Shown piece by piece: positions 1-9,591 of a stretch of 51,841 bases of DNA. The stretch lies in NCBI RefSeq assembly GCF_020880995.1, contig NZ_JAJISD010000020.1, positions 1-51,841 of the forward strand, given 5' to 3'. Numbering within the stretch: position 1 is the stretch's first letter; each line of letters opens with the position of its first letter. The translations under genes were made by a program, and so were the position numbers. This DNA is from Reyranella aquatilis. GTDB taxonomy: Bacteria > Pseudomonadota > Alphaproteobacteria > Reyranellales > Reyranellaceae. The notes below the pieces were generated by a model. The model saw nothing but the letters and a program-made list of their open reading frames with translations. It had not been told where the DNA came from and did no database searches.

Positions 1-122
1 ATGGGCAACAGGCAAGGTGCGCGTTCCCACCCTTCGAGACGCATCGCTGCGCGATGCTCCTCAGGGTGAGGTCGTTGTTTGAATGTTCGGCTTGATTCAA
101 TCTCGCCCAGAAGCGCTCTAGG
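1..122. repeat. Left arm of 122-bp inverted repeat with REP palindrome
   Basis: Positions 1-122 are the reverse complement of 51645-51766 with only two differences (positions 49 and 114 of this arm). The arm contains a REP-type unit at 31-71: CCTTCGAGACGC, an inner palindrome GCATCGC/GCGATGC, then GCTCCTCAGGGTGAGG. The outer part of the arm runs through the stop codon of the GrdB-like gene (TAG at 118-120). The same unit recurs near 24.2 and 33.8 kb, so this is a dispersed family. Confidence 0.9.
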
Positions 123-1290
123 GTTTGGCCAGCCGGTGACGCTCGGTCGCCGGGATCAAGGTGAGATTGCCCAGGATCCTGTGCTGCGGGTCGGCACTCG
201 CGGCCAGCCGGGGCTGCAGGTCGAGCAGCGCCTTGCCGAAAAGAGTCTCGTCCCAAAGCCAGGCCTTGCGCTTCTTCGCCGTGCCGGGATCGGGGAAGGC
301 CGAGGCGGCTTCCAGATAGTAGGCCCGCAGATCGTCGACCGCTTCCTTGAGCGTCTGGGCCGGCGGCAGATCGCCGGCCAGCGCAGCGGAGAGAAGGGCG
401 CCGGCCGCTGGCATGTCGAGGCCGGAAACGCCCACGGTGGTGCGGCCGGTTCTCGCCACGCTCTGGTCGTGCCAGGTCGCCAGACGGTCGATCTCGGCCG
501 CCAGCGTGTCGGTTGCCTGGGGCGCCAGGTTGATCGGGCAGGCCCAGCCGGTGAAGTCGGCCTCCTCGGCGACTTCCTCGGGATAGTCGGCGATCAGCGG
601 CCCGTCGGTCCGCTCCAGCAGCTCGGCCGTTGCGCGCAGCACGCGCCGCTGGAAGTCCGCATCGTCGGGGATGCCGAGCGGTCGGCCCAGCTCGAACGTC
701 ACCCAGAGGGCGCGCGGCGGACGGATGGTTTCGGTGTGCTCCCGCACCAGGCTGATGCTGGCGGTCGGAATGCCCTGACGCTCGAGAAAGTGGCCCAGCG
801 CGCCCACGGCGCGCGTGCAGGCGGGTCAAACGGGGACGAGCAGCGCCGCGTCGACCGCATCCTGTTTCAGCAGGCCGGCCAGATGCTGGGCGTGCGGCTC
901 GGCCGCATCGGGCGGAAACGCCCCCATGAACGAATAGTGCATCGACGCCATCGACCCGACGACACCTTCGTCGACCAGCTCGCGCAGCCGGTCGATCGGG
1001 AAGGCGACGTTGTGGTCCTGCTGGAAGCCGGTGCGATCGAAGTTCACCGAGATGTGGCTCATCACCAGGTCGCGCGCCGGTGTCTCGGCCGGAATGACAC
1101 GATAGCTGCCGTCGCCTGGCCGGAACGGCCGGTCGCCGCGCCGGTGCAGGCCGGCCGTGGAGATCAGCGCGACGCGGCGCCCGGTGAGCGGCTTACCGGG
1201 AAGGGCGGGCGTGTCGTCGAAGGCGGGACACTCGATGCGCCGGAGGTGATGAGCCTCGACCTCCGGCATGTCGCTGAGACGTTTGACCAT
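118..1290 (-). CDS. GrdB-like selenoprotein (glycine/sarcosine/betaine reductase B family), Sec at 155
   Basis: Read through one in-frame TGA (826-828) this is a 390-residue protein; without it there are two fragments that join in one frame. Seen: an N-terminal block with NFDRTGFQQD and FPIDRLREL (about residues 80-104), HYSFMGAF, then LLVPV-Sec-PAC (Sec155, Cys158), followed by LVREHT, RPPRALW and FELGRPLG. In the GrdB-like family the redox centre sits exactly at this VPV-U-P-x-C site. A hairpin 14 nt after the TGA fits a bacterial SECIS. The start has AGGGGA nine bases upstream. It is the last gene of a TetR-DUF1330-peroxiredoxin-GrdB-like set, 32 bp after the peroxiredoxin gene. Anaerobic glycine reductases need partner subunits not seen here, so an oxidoreductase or detoxification role is inferred. 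The stop codon lies in the repeat arm, so the extreme C-terminus may have been altered by the insertion. Confidence 0.82.
798..814 (-). promoter_or_regulatory. Candidate bSECIS hairpin of the GrdB-like selenoprotein gene
   Basis: On the minus strand, starting 14 nt after the first base of the in-frame TGA, a perfect 7-bp stem GCGCGCC/GGCGCGC closes a GUG loop. Bacterial SECIS elements are hairpins at about this distance with G and U in the apical loop, read by SelB. The high GC content of the region makes hairpins common, so the position is stronger evidence than the stem itself. Confidence 0.5.
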
Positions 1291-1322
1291 GAGCTTGCGT
1301 CCCCTGTTGCCGGCGCGCGGGC

Positions 1323-1976
1323 TCAGCCCACCACGATGTCACGCAGGAGCGCGACGGTGGGTTCCGGCTCTGGCCTGTACTTGTAGTCCACGTCGGCTTC
1401 GACCGAGCGCACGATACCTTCGCCGTCGACGACGAAGCGCGCGGGAACCGGCAGTCGCCACGAGGCATCGCCGTTGTGCTGCGGGAGGTCGATTCCCAGG
1501 CTCAGATAGACTTCCCTGAGATCGTCGGGCAGCGTGAAGGCAAGGCCGAAGGCTTCCGCGACCGCGGACTTCTCGTCCCAGACGATCGGAAAGGTCAGCT
1601 TCTGTTTGGCGGCCATGTCGGCCGTGCGCGCCGGCCGTTCGGGAGAGATCACGACGAGGCTGGCCCCGAGGCCCGCGATGTCGGCGTATTCGCTTTGCAG
1701 AGCATCCAGCTCATGACGGCAGTAGGGTCACCAGGATCCTCGGAAGAAGGACAGGACCAACGGACCACCGGCCAGGAGATCGTCCGAGTCGACACGACGC
1801 CCGCTGTGATCGGCCAGGGCAAAGGCCGGCATCCGACGGCCGACCGGCACGATGCGGTCGAGGATTCCCGTCCGCCGCTGGTCTTCGGTGGCCCTTTCCA
1901 TGATGGCCTGCTTTTCAGCGGGAAGACGCGCCGCGCTGGCCGCCCGCATGGCCGAGAGTTTGTCTGCCAATGACAT
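1323..1976 (-). CDS. Peroxiredoxin-like (AhpC/TSA family) selenoprotein, Sec at 83
   Basis: A 217-residue thioredoxin-fold protein when the in-frame TGA at 1728-1730 is read as selenocysteine. The active-site segment is FFRGSW-Sec-PYC-RHELDALQ, where the family normally has W-C-P-Y-C, so Sec83 stands at the peroxidatic cysteine and Cys86 is kept. The N-terminal helix block (MSLADKLSAM), VPVGRRMPAFALADHSG and the later FPIVWDEKSAVAEAFGL also match peroxiredoxin-like proteins. The expected activity is reduction of peroxides with thiols. The start lies three bases after the DUF1330 stop, with AGGGAG seven bases upstream inside the DUF1330 3' end, which indicates translational linkage. A hairpin 15 nt downstream of the TGA resembles the E. 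coli fdhF SECIS. The alternative is a nonsense mutation, which the exact position and the similar neighbouring case argue against. Confidence 0.85.
1698..1715 (-). promoter_or_regulatory. Candidate bSECIS hairpin of the peroxiredoxin-like selenoprotein gene
   Basis: On the minus strand, 15 nt after the start of the TGA, CA-U-GAGC-UGGAU-GCUC-UG forms a stem with one bulged U and a loop containing two G residues. The minimal E. coli fdhF element also has a bulged U below a short stem and a G/U apical loop at almost the same distance. The hairpin is read by eye and was not folded computationally. Confidence 0.55.
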
Positions 1977-1979
1977 CGT

Positions 1980-2387
1980 CTACTCCCTGGTTCGGGTTTC
2001 GCTGAACTTGCGATAGGTCTCGCGCGTGGCGACGATCGCGTGGTCGCTGCAGCCGTTCTCGCGTTCGACGTTCGCGGCCGCGTATTCGGGCGAATTCATC
2101 ATGGCGAGGAACGCGGCGCGGGAGGGATAGCGGACCAGCGCCACGTAGTCCCAGCGATGGCGGTCCGGTTCGCCCAGCGCCACCGTCTCGGCATTGCCGG
2201 TCCAGATGATGGTGCCGCCCTGCGCCTTGATCAGCTTTATGGTCATCGCGCTGTAGCGCAGATAGGCGTCCCAGCCGCTGCCGTTGCCGTCGAGCGAGCG
2301 GTCGCGAAAACGCATCAGGTTCAGCATGACGACAGGACCGTCGTCCGGCAGTGCGCTCACGGCGGCTTCGTTGAGATGATCGATCAA
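1980..2387 (-). CDS. DUF1330 family protein (dimeric alpha/beta-barrel type)
   Basis: About 135 residues. Seen: VVMLNLMRFRDR, a WDAYLRYS segment, a strand GGTIIWTGNAE, WDYVALVRYPSRAAFLAMMNSPEY and a C-terminal helix. This is the pattern of the DUF1330 ferredoxin-like fold, whose biochemical role is mostly unknown. The start is placed at a TTG codon (2385-2387) that overlaps the TetR stop as TTGA; GGAGG lies five bases upstream. The next gene begins three bases after its stop. The tight coupling places it in the same transcription unit as the TetR regulator and the two selenoprotein genes. A later start is possible, but the ribosome site favours this one. Confidence 0.75.
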   Translation of the reverse strand: MIDHLNEAAVSALPDDGPVVMLNLMRFRDRSLDGNGSGWDAYLRYSAMTIKLIKAQGGTIIWTGNAETVALGEPDRHRWDYVALVRYPSRAAFLAMMNSPEYAAANVERENGCSDHAIVATRETYRKFSETRTRE

Positions 2388-2974
2388 TGCGGCCTCCCCA
2401 GGAGCTCCAGCGCCGGGCGGACTACGGCTTCCAGCGTCCGCCGCCGGGCGCCCGTCCGTGCCAGCACGCGCATGCCCATCAGTACGCCCAACAGGTGAAG
2501 GGAGAGGGCATGGGCATCGGTCCCGCGCGGCGTCTCGCCGGCCTGGTTCGCCGCCTCGACCATCCGCTGGAAGAAGGCACGGATCTCTTCGAGATAGGCG
2601 GCGACCACGCGCCCCAGTTCGGCGTCGTGCGGGGCCACGTCGATCGCGGAGTTCACGAGCAGGCACCCCTTGCAGTCGGGGTCCTTCAGCGATCGGTCGA
2701 TCACTTCGGCCAGGAAGGCGCGGATCGCCTCGCGCGGTGGGTGGCTCGCTTCCAGGCGCGCGATGCGCTCGCGGGTCGTGCCGTTGGCGTAGCGCTCCAG
2801 GACGCGGGCAAACAGCGAGCGCTTGTCCCCGTAGGCATTGTAGAGGCTCGCGCCACCGATCCCCATTTCTCGCGCGAGGTCGCGCACCGACGTCGCCTCG
2901 TAGCCACGACTCCAGAAGCAGTCGATCGCGGCATCGAGCGCACGGTCTTCGTCGAATTCCTTCAGGCGGGCCAT
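2384..2974 (-). CDS. TetR/AcrR family transcriptional regulator
   Basis: About 196 residues from MARLKEFDEDRALDAA. The N-terminal helix-turn-helix is typical: ALDAAIDCFWSRGYEATSVRDLAREMGIGGASLYNAYGDK is the TetR DNA-binding block, and the C-terminal ligand domain contains DCKGCLLVNSAIDVAP, as in the subgroup that responds to quinones or other electrophiles. It heads the DUF1330/selenoprotein operon and probably autoregulates it; it is also divergent from an EamA transporter 80 bp away and may control that too. The chosen ATG matches the usual N-terminus of the family, although an upstream in-frame GTG at 3010 exists. No clear palindrome was recognised in the 2975-3054 spacer. Confidence 0.85.
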   Translation of the reverse strand: MARLKEFDEDRALDAAIDCFWSRGYEATSVRDLAREMGIGGASLYNAYGDKRSLFARVLERYANGTTRERIARLEASHPPREAIRAFLAEVIDRSLKDPDCKGCLLVNSAIDVAPHDAELGRVVAAYLEEIRAFFQRMVEAANQAGETPRGTDAHALSLHLLGVLMGMRVLARTGARRRTLEAVVRPALELLGRPH

Positions 2975-3054
2975 GTCTCCATTCAAACCATAATTCTGGA
3001 GCGACCGCACTAAAATTCGTAGGCGGCTGGCCCGGTCCGTGCTAGCGCCGATGC

Positions 3055-3975
3055 ATGGCCCATTCGAAGTCCGTGCAAGTCACCCGTGAACACCTGGGAT
3101 TCCTGTGCGGTGCGGTCATGGCGCTCGGCGCATCGCTGTCGTTTGCATCGGCGCGTGCCGGCATCCTGGGGGGCCTCGGTGCGATCGACATGATCTTCGC
3201 GCGCTACATCGTGGCCGGCGCGATCATGCTGCCCCTGCTCCTGCGCTACGGCGTGCGCGACCTTGCCGGGATTGGCCTCCGCCGCTCGCTCGTCCTGACG
3301 GCGCTGGGTGGCGCTCCCTTTGCGCTGTTGCAGACCGGCGGTTACGGCTTCGCGCCGCTTGCGCATGGTGCGGTTATCGCGCCCTCCACCGTCACCATCG
3401 TCAGCACCATCGGTGCCGCGCTGTTCCTGCGCGAACGGTTGAGCCGCGGCCATCTGGTCGGCGCCGCCATCGTACTTGCCGGTATCTTCCTGATCGGCTG
3501 GGACGGACTGACCCAGCCGTCCGGCGAGCGCGCCTGGCTGGGCGACCTCCTGTTCTTCGCGTCGAGCGTCTTGTGGGCGGGCTTCACCCTGCTGCTGCGG
3601 CACTGGCGCCTGCCGGCGCTGCAGGCGACGGCCGTCGTGGCGGTGCTGTCGTTCGTCCTGACGACTCCCCTGTATCTCGCGGTCATGGGCGTGGCCCACC
3701 TCGACGCGCTGCCGCTCGGCATGCTCGCCTTCCAGGGGCTGGTGCAGGGTGGACTCCAGGGAGCCGTCACCATGATCGCCTATAGCCAGGCGGTCATCTT
3801 CCTCGGCGTCAGCCGCGCCGTGCTGTTCCCGGCCATTGTGCCGGCCCTGTCGGTGCTGGTCGGAATTCCGATCGTGCGCGAAATCCCGGGGCCTCTGCAG
3901 ATTGCCGGCCTCTGCCTCGTCACGCTGGGGCTGATGACGACGGTCGGGCTGTTCAGGCGACTCGGCCTGCGCTGA
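3055..3975 (+). CDS. EamA/DMT family transporter
   Basis: A 306-residue inner-membrane protein with about ten hydrophobic helices in two homologous halves (roughly 15-140 and 150-300), the layout of drug/metabolite transporters. The first half ends with STVTIVSTIGAALFLRERLSRGHLVGAAIVLAGI, a typical EamA repeat end; the second ends with FPAIVPALSVLVGIPIVREIPGPLQIAGLCLVTLG. The substrate cannot be read from sequence. It is divergent from the TetR gene, so it may be regulated together with the selenoprotein set, and convergent with the secreted protein gene downstream. Confidence 0.88.
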   Translation: MAHSKSVQVTREHLGFLCGAVMALGASLSFASARAGILGGLGAIDMIFARYIVAGAIMLPLLLRYGVRDLAGIGLRRSLVLTALGGAPFALLQTGGYGFAPLAHGAVIAPSTVTIVSTIGAALFLRERLSRGHLVGAAIVLAGIFLIGWDGLTQPSGERAWLGDLLFFASSVLWAGFTLLLRHWRLPALQATAVVAVLSFVLTTPLYLAVMGVAHLDALPLGMLAFQGLVQGGLQGAVTMIAYSQAVIFLGVSRAVLFPAIVPALSVLVGIPIVREIPGPLQIAGLCLVTLGLMTTVGLFRRLGLR

Positions 3976-3993
3976 ACCCGGAGGTGATCGGGA

Positions 3994-4594
3994 TCAGCGC
4001 ATCAGCGCCGGAACGAACGACTGCAGCACGGCATCGGCGTCGGCGGCCGTCTGCTGGTGCGACTGTGCCCAGTCGATCCGGATCTTGATGAAATGGTCGC
4101 GGAAGCCCGTGAGCATCAGCTTGCTGTAGATCCGCGAGTTGGCCTGGGTGACGCCGCTGTAGGTGACGCAGCGGAACGTCACGGCGCCGTAGGCACAGGT
4201 CGACGGCACCGACGGCTTCTGGAAGGCGGTGTAGCCGGCATACTTGAACTGCTGCTCGGCCGAGGCGAGCTCGCTGTTGAACTGGGCGATCACCGTCGGA
4301 TTGTCGCTGCCCGCCGGCACGCGACGGCCGAGGTCGAACACCTGCACCGTGATCGCGAGCCGCTTGGGCGTGGAATAGAAATACGACATGCCCAGGCCCG
4401 GATTGTTGGCCGGCGGGGCTGCGTAGTTGACCGAGCGTTCGAAGGTGGCGCCTCCGAGGTTCGACGCGAAGTTGAGCTTGGTGCCCGCATTCGTCGTGGG
4501 CGTCGACGACTGGGTCTGCGCGAAGGCGGGTGTGGCGACACTGCCGGCGCCGGCGCCGGCGAGCAGAGCGGCGGCGATCAACGCCGGACGGATC

Positions 4595-4602
<8 letters not shown>
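3994..4602 (-). CDS. Secreted protein of unknown function, translationally linked to gyrB
   Basis: 202 residues with a clear signal peptide: positive start MSRIR, a hydrophobic Ala/Leu stretch and an AFA-Q cleavage site near residue 28-29. The mature part has no domain I recognise; it contains SYFYSTPKRLAITVQVFDLG, two cysteines (STCAYGAVTFRC) that could form a disulfide, and a C-terminal IDWAQSHQQT segment. Its ATG overlaps the gyrB stop by eight bases (ATGTCTAG), so it is the last gene of the dnaN-recF-gyrB operon and probably depends on gyrB translation. Export to the periplasm is inferred from the signal peptide. Confidence 0.75.
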
Positions 4603-7036
<2,434 letters not shown>

Positions 7037-7059
7037 GATCCTGGCCTTCGAAAAAAGTG

Positions 7060-8265
7060 TCAGACCGCCGCGATCGAGCCGTCGGCCACGCGCAGGATCT
7101 GCGCGCGGCCGCCGAGCGGCGCAAAGAGTTCGGCATCCGTGCCGGTCATCCAGCTCTGGGCGCCCAGCGCCACCACCTCGTCGAACAGCGCCATCCGGCG
7201 CTCCGCATCGAGATGGGCGGCGATCTCGTCGAGCAGCAGCAGGGGCGGCCGGCCGCGCGACAGCGCCACCAGCCTTGCATGCGCCAGCGCGATCGAGACC
7301 AGCACGGCCTTCTGCTGGCCGGTCGAGCCCTCGGCCGCCGGCAGGTCGAGATCGAGATGGCGTACCGCGAGGTCGCTGCGATGCGGCCCGCAGGACGTGG
7401 TGCCGGACTCGGCGTCGCGCAGGCGGCTGGCCGCCAGTTCGCCACGCAGCCGGTCCTCGACGTCGATAGCCGCCATGGTGGCGATCCAGCGGTCGACTTC
7501 GCCGGCCATCGCGAGCGAAGCGCGCGGGAAGGGGCCGACGCCCAGCCGCGCAGCGGCGTCGAGGCGCTGCACCGTGTCGGCGCGCGCCGCGGCGAGCGCC
7601 ACGCCGTGGCGGGCCATCGTGTCTTCCAGGGCGGTGAACCAGTGCGGGTCGCGGTTGCCGTCGCTCAGCAGGCGGCTGCGCTGGCGCTGCGCGTTCTCGT
7701 AGGCCGCAACGTCGCCCGCATGTTCGGGATGCAGGGCCGTCACCAGCCGGTCGAGAAAGCGCCGCCGCTCCGTGGCGCCGTCGAGGAACAGGCGGTCGAG
7801 CTGCGGCGTCAGCCACACGGCGGCGACATGCAGGCCGAGCGCGGTCTGGCTCTGCATCGGCCGTCCGTCGATCCGCACGGCACGGCGCGGCAGGCTGGTC
7901 TCGCTGCGGCCGGCTTCCAGGCCGGTGCCGATGGCGACCCGACCGTCGGTCGTGTCCAGGGTCGCCGCGACCGCCCAGCCGGCGGCCGGGGGCTCCTCGC
8001 CGCGCGGGCGGCGGCAGACATCGTCGAGGCGGGCGCGCCGCAGGCCGCGGCCGGGCGCCAGGAAGGACAGTGCCTCGAGCAGGTTGGTCTTGCCCGCGCC
8101 GTTGTCGCCCACGAGGACGACAGGCTCGGCGCCGCAGTCGAGGCGGAGCTGGCGGTAGTTGCGGAAGTCGGTCAGGCGCAGCTGGCGCACGGCGAGGAGT
8201 GCCGGCGCAGCGCCCGATACGGCGTCGGAAGAGTAGGCGAGGGCGCTGATGGCCTGTGCCGTCAT
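7060..8265 (-). CDS. recF: DNA replication and repair protein RecF
   Basis: 401 residues. RecF is an SMC-like ATPase that loads RecA at gaps together with RecO and RecR. Seen: LTDFRNYRQLRLD, Walker A GDNGAGKTNLLEAL near residues 53-66, the ABC-type signature region STGQQKAVLVSIALAHARL and Walker B LLLLDEIAAHLD near the C-terminus. The ATG overlaps the dnaN TGA (ATGA), so translation is coupled. The first about 25 residues before LLAVRQLRL are unlike most RecF proteins and could be an extension, but no better ribosome site was seen. Confidence 0.97.
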   Translation of the reverse strand: MTAQAISALAYSSDAVSGAAPALLAVRQLRLTDFRNYRQLRLDCGAEPVVLVGDNGAGKTNLLEALSFLAPGRGLRRARLDDVCRRPRGEEPPAAGWAVAATLDTTDGRVAIGTGLEAGRSETSLPRRAVRIDGRPMQSQTALGLHVAAVWLTPQLDRLFLDGATERRRFLDRLVTALHPEHAGDVAAYENAQRQRSRLLSDGNRDPHWFTALEDTMARHGVALAAARADTVQRLDAAARLGVGPFPRASLAMAGEVDRWIATMAAIDVEDRLRGELAASRLRDAESGTTSCGPHRSDLAVRHLDLDLPAAEGSTGQQKAVLVSIALAHARLVALSRGRPPLLLLDEIAAHLDAERRMALFDEVVALGAQSWMTGTDAELFAPLGGRAQILRVADGSIAAV

Positions 8266-9380
8266 ACCCGCATCGGCATGAGCACGTAGAGCGCGCTCTC
8301 GTCGGCACCGTCACGCACCAGGGTGGGCGAGCCGGCATCGGCCATGAGGAAGCGCGCCTCGCTGCCGGCGATCTGCTCGGTGATGTCCAGCAGGTAGCGC
8401 GAGTTGAAGCCGATCTCGAGGGCCGTGTCCTTGTACTCGACCTCGATCTCCTCGGTCGCGCTGCCGGCATCCGGACTGGTGGCCGAGAGCGTGACGACGC
8501 CCTTGGCGACCGCCAGCTTGATGGCGCGCGACTTCTCGGTGGAGATGGTCGAGACGCGGTCGACGGCGCTCGCGAACTCCTTGCACGGCACGTTCAGGAC
8601 CTTGTCGTTGCCGGTCGGGATGACGCGCTCGTAGTCGGGGAAGGTGCCGTCGATCAGCTTGCTGACGAGGGTGATATTGCCGCTGGAGAAGCGGATGCGG
8701 GTGTCGGAGAGCTCGACGTCGACCGAGCCGTCGCTTTCGTCGAGCAGCTTGCGGACCTCGCCCACGGTCTTGCGCGGCACGATCACGCCCGGGATCTCGC
8801 CGGCGCCCTTGGGCAGCGGCACCTCGACCCGGGCCAGGCGATGGCCGTCGGTCGCCACGCCGCGCAGCACCTGGGTGGCGCCGGAAGTGGCCGCATGGAA
8901 GTAGATGCCGTTCAGGTAGTAGCGGGTCTCCTCGTTGGAGATCGCGAACCGGGTGCGGTCGATGATGGCCTTGAGGTCGGTCGCCGGCAGCTGGAATCGG
9001 TGCGGCAGGTCGCCCTCGGTCATCGCCGGGAAGTCGGCCGGCGGCAGGCACTGCAGGGTGAAGCGCGAGCGACCGGCGCGGATGACCAGGCTGCCGCCGT
9101 CGGAGGCCGCTTCGAGTTCGACCTGGGAGCCGTCAGGCAGCTTGCGGACGATCTCGTACAGCGTGTGGGCCGGGGCCGTGGTCGAGCCGGTCTTGGAGGC
9201 GCTCGCCTCCACCGATTCGGTGATGGCCAGATCCATGTCGGTCGCCGCCAGGGCCAGCCGCCCCTTCTGGGCGGTGATCAGCACGTTCGACAGGATCGGG
9301 ATGGTGTTCCGACGCTCGACGACACTCTGGACATGGGCCAGGGCCTTCAGAAGGGCCGCCCGTTCGATCGTCAGTTTCAT
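8262..9380 (-). CDS. dnaN: DNA polymerase III sliding clamp (beta subunit)
   Basis: 372 residues, the normal size. The clamp tethers polymerase III to DNA. Seen: MKLTIERAALLKALAHVQSVVERRNTIPILSNVLI at the N-terminus, FPAMTEGDLPHRFQL, ETRYYLNGIYFH with VATDGHRLARVEVPLP at the centre, and the C-terminal YVLMPMRV. It opens the dnaN-recF-gyrB-secreted protein operon. Its own promoter-like site and a leader hairpin lie upstream, and a terminator separates it from dnaA, so the classical dnaA-dnaN operon is split here. Confidence 0.98.
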   Translation of the reverse strand: MKLTIERAALLKALAHVQSVVERRNTIPILSNVLITAQKGRLALAATDMDLAITESVEASASKTGSTTAPAHTLYEIVRKLPDGSQVELEAASDGGSLVIRAGRSRFTLQCLPPADFPAMTEGDLPHRFQLPATDLKAIIDRTRFAISNEETRYYLNGIYFHAATSGATQVLRGVATDGHRLARVEVPLPKGAGEIPGVIVPRKTVGEVRKLLDESDGSVDVELSDTRIRFSSGNITLVSKLIDGTFPDYERVIPTGNDKVLNVPCKEFASAVDRVSTISTEKSRAIKLAVAKGVVTLSATSPDAGSATEEIEVEYKDTALEIGFNSRYLLDITEQIAGSEARFLMADAGSPTLVRDGADESALYVLMPMRV

Positions 9381-9425
9381 GTTTTGGTCGCCGTAGTCAG
9401 GGCCGGATTGGGTGGAATTTCTGGC

Positions 9426-9461
9426 CCGTTCCAGAGGCCGCGAAAAGCCCCGCTGGAACGG
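9426..9461 (-). promoter_or_regulatory. Inverted repeat in the dnaN leader
   Basis: CCGTTCCAG (9426-9434) and CTGGAACGG (9453-9461) are perfect 9-bp arms with an 18-nt spacer that itself holds a short GGC/GCC stem. The repeat lies just downstream of the putative dnaN minus-10 element, so it would form at the very 5' end of the transcript, or could act as a protein-binding site. Confidence 0.4.
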
Positions 9462-9467
9462 TTGAAA

Positions 9468-9476
9468 AGTATATCA
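9468..9476 (-). promoter_or_regulatory. Putative extended -10 promoter of the dnaN operon
   Basis: On the minus strand the sequence TGATATACT matches an extended minus-10 (TG-n-TATAAT with one change). It lies about 90 nt upstream of the dnaN start and after the dnaA terminator. The minus-35 region (around CTTCCC) is weak. Confidence 0.45.
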
Positions 9477-9540
9477 CGCCCCCTGCCCGCGGGAAGCGAT
9501 TTCGCTGTTTCTAGAAGCGTTTAGACCCTGGCGCACGACG

Positions 9541-9567
9541 CAAAACAGGCCCCTTTCGGGGCCTGTT
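9541..9567 (-). terminator. Intrinsic terminator after dnaA
   Basis: A perfect 10-bp stem AACAGGCCCC/GGGGCCTGTT with a four-base loop. Read on the minus strand it is followed by TTTTG. It lies 25 bp after the dnaA stop. Confidence 0.85.
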
Positions 9568-9591
9568 CCACATATCCCGGCAGTAGTTTTG

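Noticed and set aside
118..1976. Reading the two TGA codons as nonsense mutations (pseudogenes)
   Set aside because: Both stops fall on the active-site cysteine position, frames continue with full family conservation, and both have a suitable hairpin. Random mutation would not choose these sites twice.
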